From positions 1-6,612 of the forward strand of contig JAFGXK010000303.1 of the NCBI GenBank assembly GCA_016936695.1: a stretch of 6,612 nucleotides of DNA. The letters are read 5' to 3'. Numbering within the stretch: position 1 is the first letter of the stretch; every line of letters starts with the position of its first letter. The DNA is from Bacteroidales bacterium (GTDB lineage: Bacteria > Bacteroidota > Bacteroidia > Bacteroidales > VadinHA17). The position numbers and the translations under genes were made by a program. Of the stretch, positions 1 to 6,391 are shown piece by piece. Below the pieces are notes generated by a model, which saw nothing but the letters and a program-made list of their open reading frames with translations, had not been told where the DNA came from and did no database searches.

Positions 1-295
1 CGCTGTCGACAAAGACATTCTTGACATAGAGATTACTTTCCTCTATCCTTACACCCTCGTTCTTTGCCTGCCAGTTAGCAATAGCAGAAAGCAGAAGTTT
101 TTCAAGTCTGCGCGATGCCTCCTGAGAACTGAATTTCAGAATGTCGAGAGCCTTGTTGACTTCAATTCCGCTTATAAGCCCTGTGACAAGCCTCATTTTA
201 CGGGGTGAGGTCGGACAATTCCTGAGAACCGCCTGGTACCTCTCTTTTGCAGCTTCTTTTCTCTTCTCTGCGCTGTTTCTTTTTCTTGCACCCAT
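1..295 (-). CDS. rplV: 50S ribosomal protein L22, 3' end cut off by window edge
   Basis: L22 is a large-subunit protein that binds 23S rRNA early in assembly; its extended loop lines the nascent-peptide tunnel. The visible part is the first 98 residues. It starts with a basic extension (MGARKRNSAEKRKEA), then the family core TSPRKMRLV (residues 29-37), the helix around NKALDILKFSS (47-57), and SAIANW (70-75). It ends at VKNVFVDS, just before the tunnel loop, so roughly the last 35-40 residues, including the loop where macrolide-resistance changes occur, are outside the window. The basic N-terminal extension is typical of Bacteroidota L22. The ATG at 295-293 is the only start: a TGA lies in frame two codons upstream. 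It follows rpsS by 23 nt, with no strong Shine-Dalgarno sequence. Identification is secure; intactness of the C-terminus cannot be judged. Confidence 0.97.
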   Translation of the reverse strand, partial: MGARKRNSAEKRKEAAKERYQAVLRNCPTSPRKMRLVTGLISGIEVNKALDILKFSSQEASRRLEKLLLSAIANWQAKNEGVRIEESNLYVKNVFVDS

Positions 296-318
296 GTCTC
301 AATGTTTTTCAGTTTACA

Positions 319-582
319 TTACTTGTTACCAGAGTGACCCCTGAAAGTACGAGTGGGAGCAAACTCTCCAAGTTTGTGACCCACCATGTTTTCCGTAATG
401 TAAACAGGGATGAATTTATTTCCGTTGTGAACTGCTATGGTATGTCCGACAAAGTCGGGCGAGATCACCGATCTTCTCGACCATGTCTTGAGGACCGACT
501 TCTTCTGTGTCTTGTTCATTTCAAGGACCCTTTTTTCCATCTTGAACTCAATGAAAGGACCCTTCTTGATTGATCTGCTCAT
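319..582 (-). CDS. rpsS: 30S ribosomal protein S19
   Basis: S19 sits in the head of the 30S subunit, forms a complex with S13 and takes part in the bridge to the 50S subunit near the A site. The 87-residue product covers the usual length of the family (about 90). Family signatures are RSIKKGPFI (residues 3-11), KTWSRRSVISPDFVGHTIAV (32-51), HNGNKFIPVYI (52-62) and the C-terminal GHKLGEFAPTRTFRGH (68-83). The start ATG at 582 gives the conserved MSRSIKKGPF N-terminus. The gene lies 10 nt after rplB and 23 nt before rplV, the standard S10-operon position. The ten bases before the start (CTGATATACT on the coding strand) contain no Shine-Dalgarno motif. Nothing appears broken or unusual. Confidence 0.98.
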   Translation of the reverse strand: MSRSIKKGPFIEFKMEKRVLEMNKTQKKSVLKTWSRRSVISPDFVGHTIAVHNGNKFIPVYITENMVGHKLGEFAPTRTFRGHSGNK

Positions 583-592
583 AGTATATCAG

Positions 593-1417
593 TTATTTTT
601 TCCTTCTTTCAATAATATGCTTTGCAGAATATTTCTTCCTGTCGCGGGTTTTGAAGCCCTTTGCCGGAATGCCTCTGCGCGATCTGGGGTGACCTCCGGA
701 AGCCCTTCCTTCACCACCTCCCATGGGATGGTCAACAGGGTTCATCACAACACCTCTTACTCTCGGACGTCTGCCCTGCCAGCGTGAACGCCCGGCTTTG
801 CCCGATTTCTCAAGATTATGATCGGAGTTCGAAACAGTTCCTATCGTAGCACGGCAGGTTGTCAGAACCATCCTTGTTTCACCCGAAGGAAGTTTAATTA
901 TCGCGTACTTTCCTTCCCTGGCTGAAAGCTGTGCAAATGTTCCGGCACTGCGGGCGATTGCACCACCCTTGCCAGGCTTCATCTCAATGTTGTGCACAAC
1001 CGTTCCGAGCGGTATATCGCTCAGAAACATGGTATTTCCAATCTCTGGAGCCGCATCCTTGCCCGACATGATATTCTGTCCGACCATAAGCCCGTTAGGG
1101 GCAACTATATACCTCTTTTCTCCATCCTCATAAACAACAAGGGCAATACGCGATGACCTGTTGGGGTCATACTCAATTGCCTTCACTGTCGCCTGCATAC
1201 CATCTTTATCCCTTAGGAAATCGATGATCCTGTACATCTGTTTGTGACCGCCTCCGATGTACCTCATTGTCCTTTTGCCGTTAACGTTCCTACCTCCTGA
1301 TTTTCTGAGCGGTCGAAGCAAGGATTTCTCCGGCGTGTCCTTTGTAATTGTGTCAAAGGCACTGATGATCTTGTTTCTCTGACCTGGTGTAACAGGTTTT
1401 AATTTTCTGACTGCCAT
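593..1417 (-). CDS. rplB: 50S ribosomal protein L2
   Basis: L2 binds 23S rRNA, is needed for subunit association and lies close to the peptidyl transferase centre. The 274-residue product is full length (E. coli 273). Seen in order: the N-terminal KPVTPGQRNK (7-16), the RNA-binding OB-fold region with GGGHKQMYRIIDF (55-67) and AIEYDPNRSSRIALV (80-94), the SH3-like region around GTVVHNIEMKPGKGGAIARSAGT (138-160), and the conserved C-terminal loop MNPVDHPMGGGEGRASGGHP (225-244). D229 and H230 correspond to the functionally important Asp228/His229 pair of other bacteria. M232 replaces the second His of the E. coli DHPHGGG loop, a form I recall as normal in Bacteroidota. ATG at 1417 gives the usual MAVRKLKP start. 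It is 8 nt after rplW (TAG stop) and 10 nt before rpsS. Confidence 0.99.
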   Translation of the reverse strand: MAVRKLKPVTPGQRNKIISAFDTITKDTPEKSLLRPLRKSGGRNVNGKRTMRYIGGGHKQMYRIIDFLRDKDGMQATVKAIEYDPNRSSRIALVVYEDGEKRYIVAPNGLMVGQNIMSGKDAAPEIGNTMFLSDIPLGTVVHNIEMKPGKGGAIARSAGTFAQLSAREGKYAIIKLPSGETRMVLTTCRATIGTVSNSDHNLEKSGKAGRSRWQGRRPRVRGVVMNPVDHPMGGGEGRASGGHPRSRRGIPAKGFKTRDRKKYSAKHIIERRKK

Positions 1418-1425
1418 ACTGGTTG

Positions 1426-1716
1426 CTAAATATTGCTATAGAAATCAATTTTGTTCCCTTCAGCCAGTGTGACCACAGCCTTCTTATAAGCTGCCGTCTT
1501 TCCAACGAGAAGACCCGATTTGGTATTCCTGGACTTCACCTTGCCACCGTATCTGATAGTATTGACCGATTCAACAGTTACTCCGTAAAGCTCCTCAACT
1601 GCCTTCCTGATCTGAATCTTATTGGCCGACCTTTCAACAACGAAACCGTAGCGATTGAATTTATCGCCGTCTTTCGTCATTTTTTCCGTCACTATAGGTT
1701 TAAGCAGAATCTTCAT
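1426..1716 (-). CDS. rplW: 50S ribosomal protein L23
   Basis: L23 lies beside the exit of the nascent-chain tunnel and is the docking site for trigger factor and the signal recognition particle. I take ATG at 1716-1714 as the start, giving 96 residues beginning MKILLKPIVTEKM. One codon upstream (1719-1717) is GTG, which would add only one residue and is less likely. The family pattern is clear: KPIVTEKM (6-13), whose E11 aligns with the chaperone-docking Glu18 of E. coli L23, then YGFVV with ANKIQIRKAVEELYGV (31-46), VNTIRYGGKVK (51-61) and the end KKAVVTLAEGNKIDFY (78-93). It follows the rplD stop by 10 nt and precedes rplB by 8 nt. The upstream stretch TATTTAAGTG has no Shine-Dalgarno motif. 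Confidence 0.97.
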   Translation of the reverse strand: MKILLKPIVTEKMTKDGDKFNRYGFVVERSANKIQIRKAVEELYGVTVESVNTIRYGGKVKSRNTKSGLLVGKTAAYKKAVVTLAEGNKIDFYSNI

Positions 1717-1726
1717 CACTTAAATA

Positions 1727-2362
1727 TTACATGTTTTCAAAAGTTGACTGCAAAACGTCAATTGCGCTCTCCACAAGTACGAGTGTTGAAGCTTTCATTA
1801 TATTGTAAGTGCTTAATTCATTTGCCGTTACAACTTCAACCCCTTGTACATTTCGGGATGACAAATATATGTTTTTATTTTGTTCCCGTAAAACATACAG
1901 CGATTTTTTATTGAGGATATTCAGGTTATTGTTCATCCTGACAATTTCCTTTGTCTTGGGTGCCTCAAAGGAGAAGTCTTCCAGGACAATGATATTGTTT
2001 GCAGATGCCTTATATGAAAGTGCTGATTTTCTGGCAAGCTGTTTGATCTTTTTATTCAGCTTGAAGCCGTAAAATCTGGGCTGCGGTCCGAAAACCCTTC
2101 CTCCTCCGCGGAACAAAGGATTTTTCAAGCTTCCTGCACGGGCCGTACCGGTTCCTTTCTGCCTCTTGATCTTTCTGGTACTGCCGGCAATTTCACCACG
2201 CTGTTTGGATTTGTGAGTTCCCTGCCTCTGATTGGCAAGAAACTGTTTTGTATCCAGGTAAATAGCATGATCATTAGGTCTAATGCCGAAAATCGAGTCG
2301 TTAAGAACAACTTTTCTCCCGGTCTCCTTGCCTTCGCTATTAAGAATCGCTAATTCCATCAT
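1727..2362 (-). CDS. rplD: 50S ribosomal protein L4
   Basis: L4 is a primary 23S rRNA-binding protein; its long extended loop reaches the tunnel constriction opposite L22. In Proteobacteria it also represses its own S10 operon and inhibits RNase E. The 211-residue product is slightly longer than E. coli L4 (201). The globular N-terminal part (1-44) is followed by the basic extended loop at about 45-105, with KGTGTAR (69-75), FRGGGRVFGPQPR (84-96) and KLNKKIKQLARKSALSYK (101-118). The C-terminal alpha/beta part has VLEDF and ends near SAIDVLQSTFENM. Two tandem ATGs (2362 and 2359) could start it. The rplC stop TGA (2361-2359) lies inside this ATGATG, so the genes overlap and are probably translationally coupled. 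The E. coli-type L4 control leader before rpsJ is absent here. Confidence 0.98.
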   Translation of the reverse strand: MMELAILNSEGKETGRKVVLNDSIFGIRPNDHAIYLDTKQFLANQRQGTHKSKQRGEIAGSTRKIKRQKGTGTARAGSLKNPLFRGGGRVFGPQPRFYGFKLNKKIKQLARKSALSYKASANNIIVLEDFSFEAPKTKEIVRMNNNLNILNKKSLYVLREQNKNIYLSSRNVQGVEVVTANELSTYNIMKASTLVLVESAIDVLQSTFENM

Positions 2363-2979
2363 TTTGTAATTATTACGTAACCACCTTTAGGACCCGGAAC
2401 TGATCCTTTCACTATTAATAAATTGCTTTCAGGCATAATTCTGATCACTCTCTTGCTTTCAGAATATACTTTTACTCCGCCCATCCTTCCGGCCATTCTC
2501 ATACCGGGAAGCACCCTTGACGGAAAAGATGAAGCGCCCAGTGAACCTGGTGCCCTGCCCCTGTTATGCTGTCCGTGTGTCTGACCTCCGACTCCACCGA
2601 AGCCGTGACGTTTTACCACTCCCTGGAACCCTTTTCCTTTTGACCATCCGCGAACGTCAACCCAGTTGTCAGCGATGAAAAGTTCAGTGGTGAGCACCTC
2701 TCCCTCCTTAACCTGACCTTCCGCGAAGCCGTCGAATTCGATAAGCTTCCTTTTCGGAGTTGTGCCGGCCTTTCTGAAATGACCCATTTCAGCCTTAGTG
2801 GTATGCTTTTCTTTTTTCTCGTCGAAACCCAGTTGAACAGCGGAGTACCCGTCCTTTTCAATAGTTTTTACCTGAGTAACCACGCACGGGCCTGCCTGGA
2901 GCACGGTACAAGGAATATTCTTTCCGGCTTCATCGAAGACGGAAGTCATTCCTATCTTTTTTCCTATTAATCCCTGCAT
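2359..2979 (-). CDS. rplC: 50S ribosomal protein L3
   Basis: L3 is one of the first proteins to bind 23S rRNA during 50S assembly; its central extension reaches towards the peptidyl transferase centre. The 206-residue product matches family length (E. coli 209). Signatures: GLIGKKIGMTSVFDEAG (3-19), VTQVKTIEKDGYSAVQLGF (34-52), WSKGKGFQGVVKRHGFGG (112-129), the extended loop THGQHNRGRAPGSLG (134-148) and MAGRMGG (162-168), then LLIVKGSVPGPKGG (187-200). The E. coli glutamine methylated by PrmB (Gln150, in GSIGQNQTPG) is absent: the matching stretch reads GSLGASSFPSRV with Ser151 at the aligned place. ATG at 2979 lies 21 nt after rpsJ and is directly preceded by the A-rich AAAGAAATAAAGAG. The stop overlaps the rplD start. 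Confidence 0.98.
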   Translation of the reverse strand: MQGLIGKKIGMTSVFDEAGKNIPCTVLQAGPCVVTQVKTIEKDGYSAVQLGFDEKKEKHTTKAEMGHFRKAGTTPKRKLIEFDGFAEGQVKEGEVLTTELFIADNWVDVRGWSKGKGFQGVVKRHGFGGVGGQTHGQHNRGRAPGSLGASSFPSRVLPGMRMAGRMGGVKVYSESKRVIRIMPESNLLIVKGSVPGPKGGYVIITK

Positions 2980-3000
2980 CTCTTTATTTCTTTACTGGTT

Positions 3001-3306
3001 TCACACTTTTATTTCTACTTCAACCCCGCTGGGAAGCTCAAGCTTCATAAGAGCATCAATCGTCTTTGGCGTTGAGCTGTATATATCGAGCAGTCTCTTG
3101 TAGCTCGAAAGCTCGAACTGCTCCCTGGCCTTTTTGTTCACAAACGGAGAACGAAGGACAGTATAGATCTTTTTATGTGTCGGAAGCGGAATCGGACCGC
3201 TCACAACTGCACCTGTTGATTTCACTGTCTTTACGATCTTCTCGGCAGACTTGTCCACCAGGTTGTGATCATAGGATTTCAGTTTGATACGAATTTTCTG
3301 ACTCAT
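3001..3306 (-). CDS. rpsJ: 30S ribosomal protein S10 (NusE)
   Basis: S10 is a 30S head protein that also acts as NusE, the partner of NusB and NusG in antitermination and transcription-translation coupling. The 101-residue product fits the family (about 103). It begins with MSQKIRIKLKSYDHNLVDKS (residues 1-20), the beta strand and helix of the family core. Next come the ribosome-binding loop GPIPLPTHKK (37-46), SPFVNKKAREQFE (53-65) and the C-terminal IDALMKLELPSGVEVEIKV (83-101). F55 stands where many bacteria have His (SPHV); I believe this is a lineage feature rather than a defect. The start lies only 4 nt after the fusA stop, so it probably depends on reinitiation or coupling from fusA. 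There is no tuf gene and no leader between them, unlike the usual E. coli arrangement. Confidence 0.98.
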   Translation of the reverse strand: MSQKIRIKLKSYDHNLVDKSAEKIVKTVKSTGAVVSGPIPLPTHKKIYTVLRSPFVNKKAREQFELSSYKRLLDIYSSTPKTIDALMKLELPSGVEVEIKV

Positions 3307-3310
3307 TTCT

Positions 3311-5413
3311 TTAAAGAATTTTTCCTTTGGTGATTTCTACAATTCTCTTAGCTATTTCTGCAGGTACCTCCTCATAATGCGAGAACTCCATCGTGGATGT
3401 TGCTCTCCCGGAAGTAAGGGTACGCAGCACAGTGACATAACCAAATTTTTCTGCCAGAGGTACTTTTGCTTTTACTACCCTTGCTCCTGCTTTCGATTCC
3501 ATACCTTCAACCTTTCCCCTTCTCCTGTTGAAATCGCTTATCACATCACCTACATATTCTTCGGGTGTGATAACTTCTGTAGCCATAATCGGTTCCAGGA
3601 GCACCGGACTGCATTTCCCGGCATATTTCCTGAATGCCTGCTTGGCTGCTATCTCAAAAGCGAGGGCGTCTGAATCGACCGGATGGTACGAACCGTCCCT
3701 TAGTATTACTTTAAGATTTTCAAGAGGAAATCCTGCAAGGGGGCCGTTCGACATTGCTTCGCGGAATCCCTTTTCTACCGACGGAATGAATTCCTTCGGA
3801 ATGTTTCCTCCTTTTATTTCGTTTACAAATTCAAGTCCCTTAAATCCGTTCTCTGCCGGCATCAGTGCCGCATAAATATCTGCGAACTTACCCCTGCCGC
3901 CTGTTTGTTTTCTGAATATTTCCCTGAATTCGGCCGAGGTTGTAATAGCCTCCTTATAGGCAACCTGGGGCACGCCCTGGTTACACTCGACCTTGAATTC
4001 ACGCTTGAGCCGGTCAATGAGTATCTCCAGATGGAGTTCACCCATGCCGTTTATTATTGTCTGTCCGCTGTCGGGATCAATCCTCACCTGGAATGTCGGA
4101 TCCTCTTCTGCCAGTTTACCAAGAGCCACCGAAAGCCTGTCAATGTCGGCCTGTGTTTTGGGCTCTATCGCAACACCGATTACAGGCTCGGGAAATTCCA
4201 TCGACTCAAGCACTACCGGTTTATTTATTGCACAAAGAGTATCGCCGGTTTTGAGATCCTTGAAACCCACTCCTGCACAAATATCTCCTGCGCTGACCTG
4301 CTCCTTCGGGTTCTGCTTGTTGGCATGCATCTCAAAAAGGCGGTTTATCCTTTCCCTCTTGCCTGACCTGGTATTAAGAACCGTATCCCCGGCATTCAGA
4401 ACTCCTGAATAAATCCTCAGAAACACAAGTCTTCCGACGAAAGGATCAGTGGCAATTTTAAAAGCGAGTGCCGAAAACGGAGCCTCATCATCAGGTTCTC
4501 TTGTGACTTCGCTATCATTCCTGGGATCAATTCCCTTAACTGAACCTATTTCTACAGGTGACGGGAGGAACGCAACAACCGCATTGAGAATACTCTGAAT
4601 GCCCTTGTTCTTGAATGCTGAACCGCACAGAACCGGAACGGCGAATCCGCGCACCGTCGATTCTCTCAGGGCCGCTATTATCTCGTCCTCGGTTATTGAA
4701 TCATGGTCATCAATATACCTTGCAAGCAGTGTATCATCGACGCTTGCGACCGCTTCAATAAGCTTTGCTCTCCATTCTCCTGCTTCTTCAAGCATATCAG
4801 CCGGAATGTCTTCCACCTCATATTTGGTACCGGTTGCATCATCGTTATACCAGACCAGTGCCTTCATTTTGATGAGGTCGATAAGTCCCCTGAAATTTTC
4901 TTCAGCTCCTATGGGAATATGAACCGGGATAGGGTTGGCACCAAGCTTTTCATCAATCTCGCTGACGACGCTGAAGAAATCGGCGCCTGTCCTGTCCATC
5001 TTGTTTACAAAGGCAATCCGGGGAACATTGTATTTATTTGCCTGTCTCCAGACAGTTTCGGACTGCGGTTCCACGCCGCCTACAGCACAGAATACAGCAA
5101 CTGCGCCGTCAAGAATCCTGAGCGAGCGTTCAACCTCAACAGTGAAATCAACATGCCCCGGGGTATCTATAATATTTATCTTATATTCCTCGTCCCTGTA
5201 TTTCCAGAAAGCCGTGGTAGCTGCCGAGGTTATTGTGATACCTCTTTCCTGCTCCTGAATCATCCAGTCCATCTGGGCATTACCGTCATGCACCTCTCCC
5301 ATCCTGTGTGTCCGGCCGGTATAAAACAGAATACGCTCTGTTGTTGTCGTTTTACCGGCATCAATATGGGCCATTATTCCGATGTTTCTGGTGTATTTCA
5401 GGTTGGGGTTCAT
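3311..5413 (-). CDS. fusA: Translation elongation factor G (EF-G)
   Basis: EF-G is the cytosolic GTPase that drives tRNA-mRNA translocation and, with RRF, ribosome recycling. The 700-residue product is full length. The G domain (about 1-285) has the P-loop AHIDAGKTT (15-23), switch I RGITITSAATT (57-67), DTPGH (83-87, with catalytic His87), NKMD (137-140) and GSA (264-266). Domain II is about 305-400, domain III about 405-480 with NGMGELHLEIL (455-465), domain IV about 480-600 with the decoding-site tip GSYHPVDSDALAF (574-586, His577), and domain V about 605-690. All catalytic motifs are intact, which favours the canonical housekeeping EF-G over the divergent second copies some Bacteroidota carry. 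The fusidic-acid-sensitive residues Phe90 and His461 are present. It lies 29 nt after rpsG and 4 nt before rpsJ. The region upstream of its ATG has no well-placed Shine-Dalgarno sequence. Confidence 0.99.
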   Translation of the reverse strand: MNPNLKYTRNIGIMAHIDAGKTTTTERILFYTGRTHRMGEVHDGNAQMDWMIQEQERGITITSAATTAFWKYRDEEYKINIIDTPGHVDFTVEVERSLRILDGAVAVFCAVGGVEPQSETVWRQANKYNVPRIAFVNKMDRTGADFFSVVSEIDEKLGANPIPVHIPIGAEENFRGLIDLIKMKALVWYNDDATGTKYEVEDIPADMLEEAGEWRAKLIEAVASVDDTLLARYIDDHDSITEDEIIAALRESTVRGFAVPVLCGSAFKNKGIQSILNAVVAFLPSPVEIGSVKGIDPRNDSEVTREPDDEAPFSALAFKIATDPFVGRLVFLRIYSGVLNAGDTVLNTRSGKRERINRLFEMHANKQNPKEQVSAGDICAGVGFKDLKTGDTLCAINKPVVLESMEFPEPVIGVAIEPKTQADIDRLSVALGKLAEEDPTFQVRIDPDSGQTIINGMGELHLEILIDRLKREFKVECNQGVPQVAYKEAITTSAEFREIFRKQTGGRGKFADIYAALMPAENGFKGLEFVNEIKGGNIPKEFIPSVEKGFREAMSNGPLAGFPLENLKVILRDGSYHPVDSDALAFEIAAKQAFRKYAGKCSPVLLEPIMATEVITPEEYVGDVISDFNRRRGKVEGMESKAGARVVKAKVPLAEKFGYVTVLRTLTSGRATSTMEFSHYEEVPAEIAKRIVEITKGKIL

Positions 5414-5442
5414 TTGACTGGGGTATTCCCTTGTATTATAAG

Positions 5443-5919
5443 TTAAAACCTGAAATGAGCGAATGCCTTGTTGGCTTCAGCCATACGGTGAGTATCCTCT
5501 TTCTTTTTGTAAGCACCGCCCTCAAGCTTGTAAGCTGCAATCAGTTCTGCAGCCAGTCTTTCAGCCATCGAATGGCCGGTTCTCTTGCGGGCAAATGAAA
5601 TCATGTTTTTCATGCTGATGCTTACCTTCCTGTCAGAACGTATCTCCATAGGAACCTGGAATGTGGCACCACCAACCCTGCGGGCTTTCACCTCGACCTG
5701 AGGAGTGACATTCTCAAGCGCCTGCCTGAAGATCTCGAGCGGAGTCTTTCCTTCATTCTGTAATTTATTGGCTATTATGTCGAGAGAATCGTAGAAAATT
5801 TTAAAAGCAAGATTCTTTTTACCACTATACATAAGATTGTTCACAAACCTTGTAACGTTTGGATCGTTGTATTTGGGATCAGGTAACATGATCCTCTTCT
5901 TTGGTTTTGATTTTCTCAT
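5443..5919 (-). CDS. rpsG: 30S ribosomal protein S7
   Basis: S7 nucleates folding of the 16S rRNA 3' domain, and its beta-hairpin lies at the mRNA exit channel/E site. The 158-residue product has the normal length. Signatures: the basic N-terminus MRKSKPKKR, then PDPKYNDPNVTRFVNNLMYS (13-32), GKKNLAFKIFYDSL (33-46), PLEIFRQALENVTPQVEVKA (60-79) and the hairpin RRVGGATFQVPMEIR (80-94). It ends with RTGHSMAERLAAELIAAY (113-130) and EDTHRMAEANKAFAHFRF (141-158). ATG at 5919 starts 18 nt after rpsL; the spacer reads CACTTAATTAATAAGATC on the coding strand. In E. coli the longer rpsL-rpsG spacer carries an S7 binding site for feedback. Here there is no room for such a structure, so that mode of control is unlikely. 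Confidence 0.99.
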   Translation of the reverse strand: MRKSKPKKRIMLPDPKYNDPNVTRFVNNLMYSGKKNLAFKIFYDSLDIIANKLQNEGKTPLEIFRQALENVTPQVEVKARRVGGATFQVPMEIRSDRKVSISMKNMISFARKRTGHSMAERLAAELIAAYKLEGGAYKKKEDTHRMAEANKAFAHFRF

Positions 5920-5937
5920 GATCTTATTAATTAAGTG

Positions 5938-6312
5938 TTATTTCTTAGGCCTTTTTGCACCATACTTTGACCTTCGCTGTGTACGGCCATTCACGCCTGA
6001 TGTGTCGAGTGCACCACGTACAAGATGATAACGCACCCCGGGAAGATCCTTCACCCTGCCGCCTCTGATAAGCACAATGGAGTGTTCCTGAAGGTTATGC
6101 CCTTCTCCCGGAATATAAGCATTGACCTCCTTCTGGTTCGTAAGCTTTACCCTGGCTACCTTCCTCATTGCTGAATTAGGTTTCTTAGGCGTGGTGGTAT
6201 AAACACGCACACAGACACCCCTCCTCTGAGGACAGGAATCCAAGGCAGGAGCCTTGCTTTTATAGATCAGTTGCTTCCTGCCCTTTCTTACTAACTGCTG
6301 AATTGTCGGCAT
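5938..6312 (-). CDS. rpsL: 30S ribosomal protein S12
   Basis: S12 is at the decoding centre of the 30S subunit and controls translational accuracy. I choose ATG at 6312-6310, which gives 124 residues (exactly the E. coli length) starting MPTIQQLVRKGR. An in-frame TTG at 6318 would add two residues and is unlikely. Signatures: CPQRRGVCVRVYTTTPKKPN (27-46), SAMRKVARVKLTN (47-59), YIPGEGHNLQEHS (66-78), RGGRVKDLPGVRYH (83-96) and the tail RSKYGAKRPKK (114-124). Lys43 and Lys88 are the wild-type residues, so there is no classical streptomycin-resistance change. Asp89, the site of RimO methylthiolation in other bacteria, is present. It is the first gene after the promoter at 6359-6391; the sequence before the ATG is A/T-rich without a Shine-Dalgarno motif. 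Confidence 0.99.
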   Translation of the reverse strand: MPTIQQLVRKGRKQLIYKSKAPALDSCPQRRGVCVRVYTTTPKKPNSAMRKVARVKLTNQKEVNAYIPGEGHNLQEHSIVLIRGGRVKDLPGVRYHLVRGALDTSGVNGRTQRRSKYGAKRPKK

Positions 6313-6353
6313 AATCAAGTATTGTTTTACATTAAAATTCTTTCAAAAAAACG
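6313..6353 (-). promoter_or_regulatory. Short A/T-rich 5' leader of the rpsL operon mRNA
   Basis: This is the inferred untranslated leader between the predicted start site and the rpsL ATG, about 40 nt. It is rich in A and T, with a run of seven T near its beginning, and has no convincing Shine-Dalgarno motif, as usual for Bacteroidota where A-rich sequence close to the start codon helps initiation. It contains a minimal start-stop pair, ATG TAA, at 6332-6327, out of frame with rpsL. I see no stable hairpin or protein-binding mimic of rRNA in it. Its 5' limit depends on the promoter call. Confidence 0.5.
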
Positions 6354-6358
6354 GTTTG

Positions 6359-6391
6359 CAAAGGTATGGTTTTTATTTATTAATTTACAAA
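6359..6391 (-). promoter_or_regulatory. Bacteroidetes-type housekeeping promoter of the rpsL operon
   Basis: On the minus strand TTTG (6391-6388) is followed after exactly 21 bp by TACCTTTG (6366-6359). This fits the known Bacteroidetes consensus of a -33 TTTG and a -7 TAnnTTTG box separated by about 19-21 bp, used by the unusual primary sigma factor of that phylum. The spacer is strongly A/T-rich. The -7 box ends 46 nt before the rpsL ATG, which places the likely transcription start near 6350-6354. No other stretch between 6313 and 6612 on this strand matches both boxes. It is the only good promoter candidate for the whole ten-gene run; mapping of the transcript start would settle it. Confidence 0.85.

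Noticed and set aside
1717..1719. A possible GTG start for rplW one codon before the ATG.
   Set aside because: It adds one Met-equivalent residue only, and the adjacent ATG at 1716 is the simpler start.
1862..1869. TATATTTG on the minus strand inside rplD, matching a -7 TAnnTTTG box.
   Set aside because: There is no TTTG at the expected -33 distance (the area reads TTTTA), and it is inside a coding region where chance matches are likely.
1423..1914. A 163-codon plus-strand open frame across rplW and part of rplD.
   Set aside because: Both genes it overlaps are clear ribosomal proteins, and its translation looks like the complement of their codons, with no known domain.
5418..5432. A small GGG-AATA-CCC inverted repeat in the rpsG-fusA spacer.
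   Set aside because: A three-pair stem is too weak to propose as a regulatory structure or terminator.
4703..5446. A 247-codon open frame on the plus strand opposite the 5' part of fusA.
   Set aside because: It is antisense to an unambiguous EF-G gene, resembles no protein family and has no promoter or ribosome-binding context. Long antisense frames are common opposite conserved codon-biased genes.
5938..6312. Possible antibiotic-resistance variants in S12, and likewise in EF-G.
   Set aside because: Lys43 and Lys88 in S12 and Phe90 and His461 in EF-G are the normal residues, so no resistance change is visible.
6313..6318. A possible TTG start giving S12 two extra residues.
   Set aside because: ATG at 6312 gives the exact usual S12 N-terminus and length of 124 residues.
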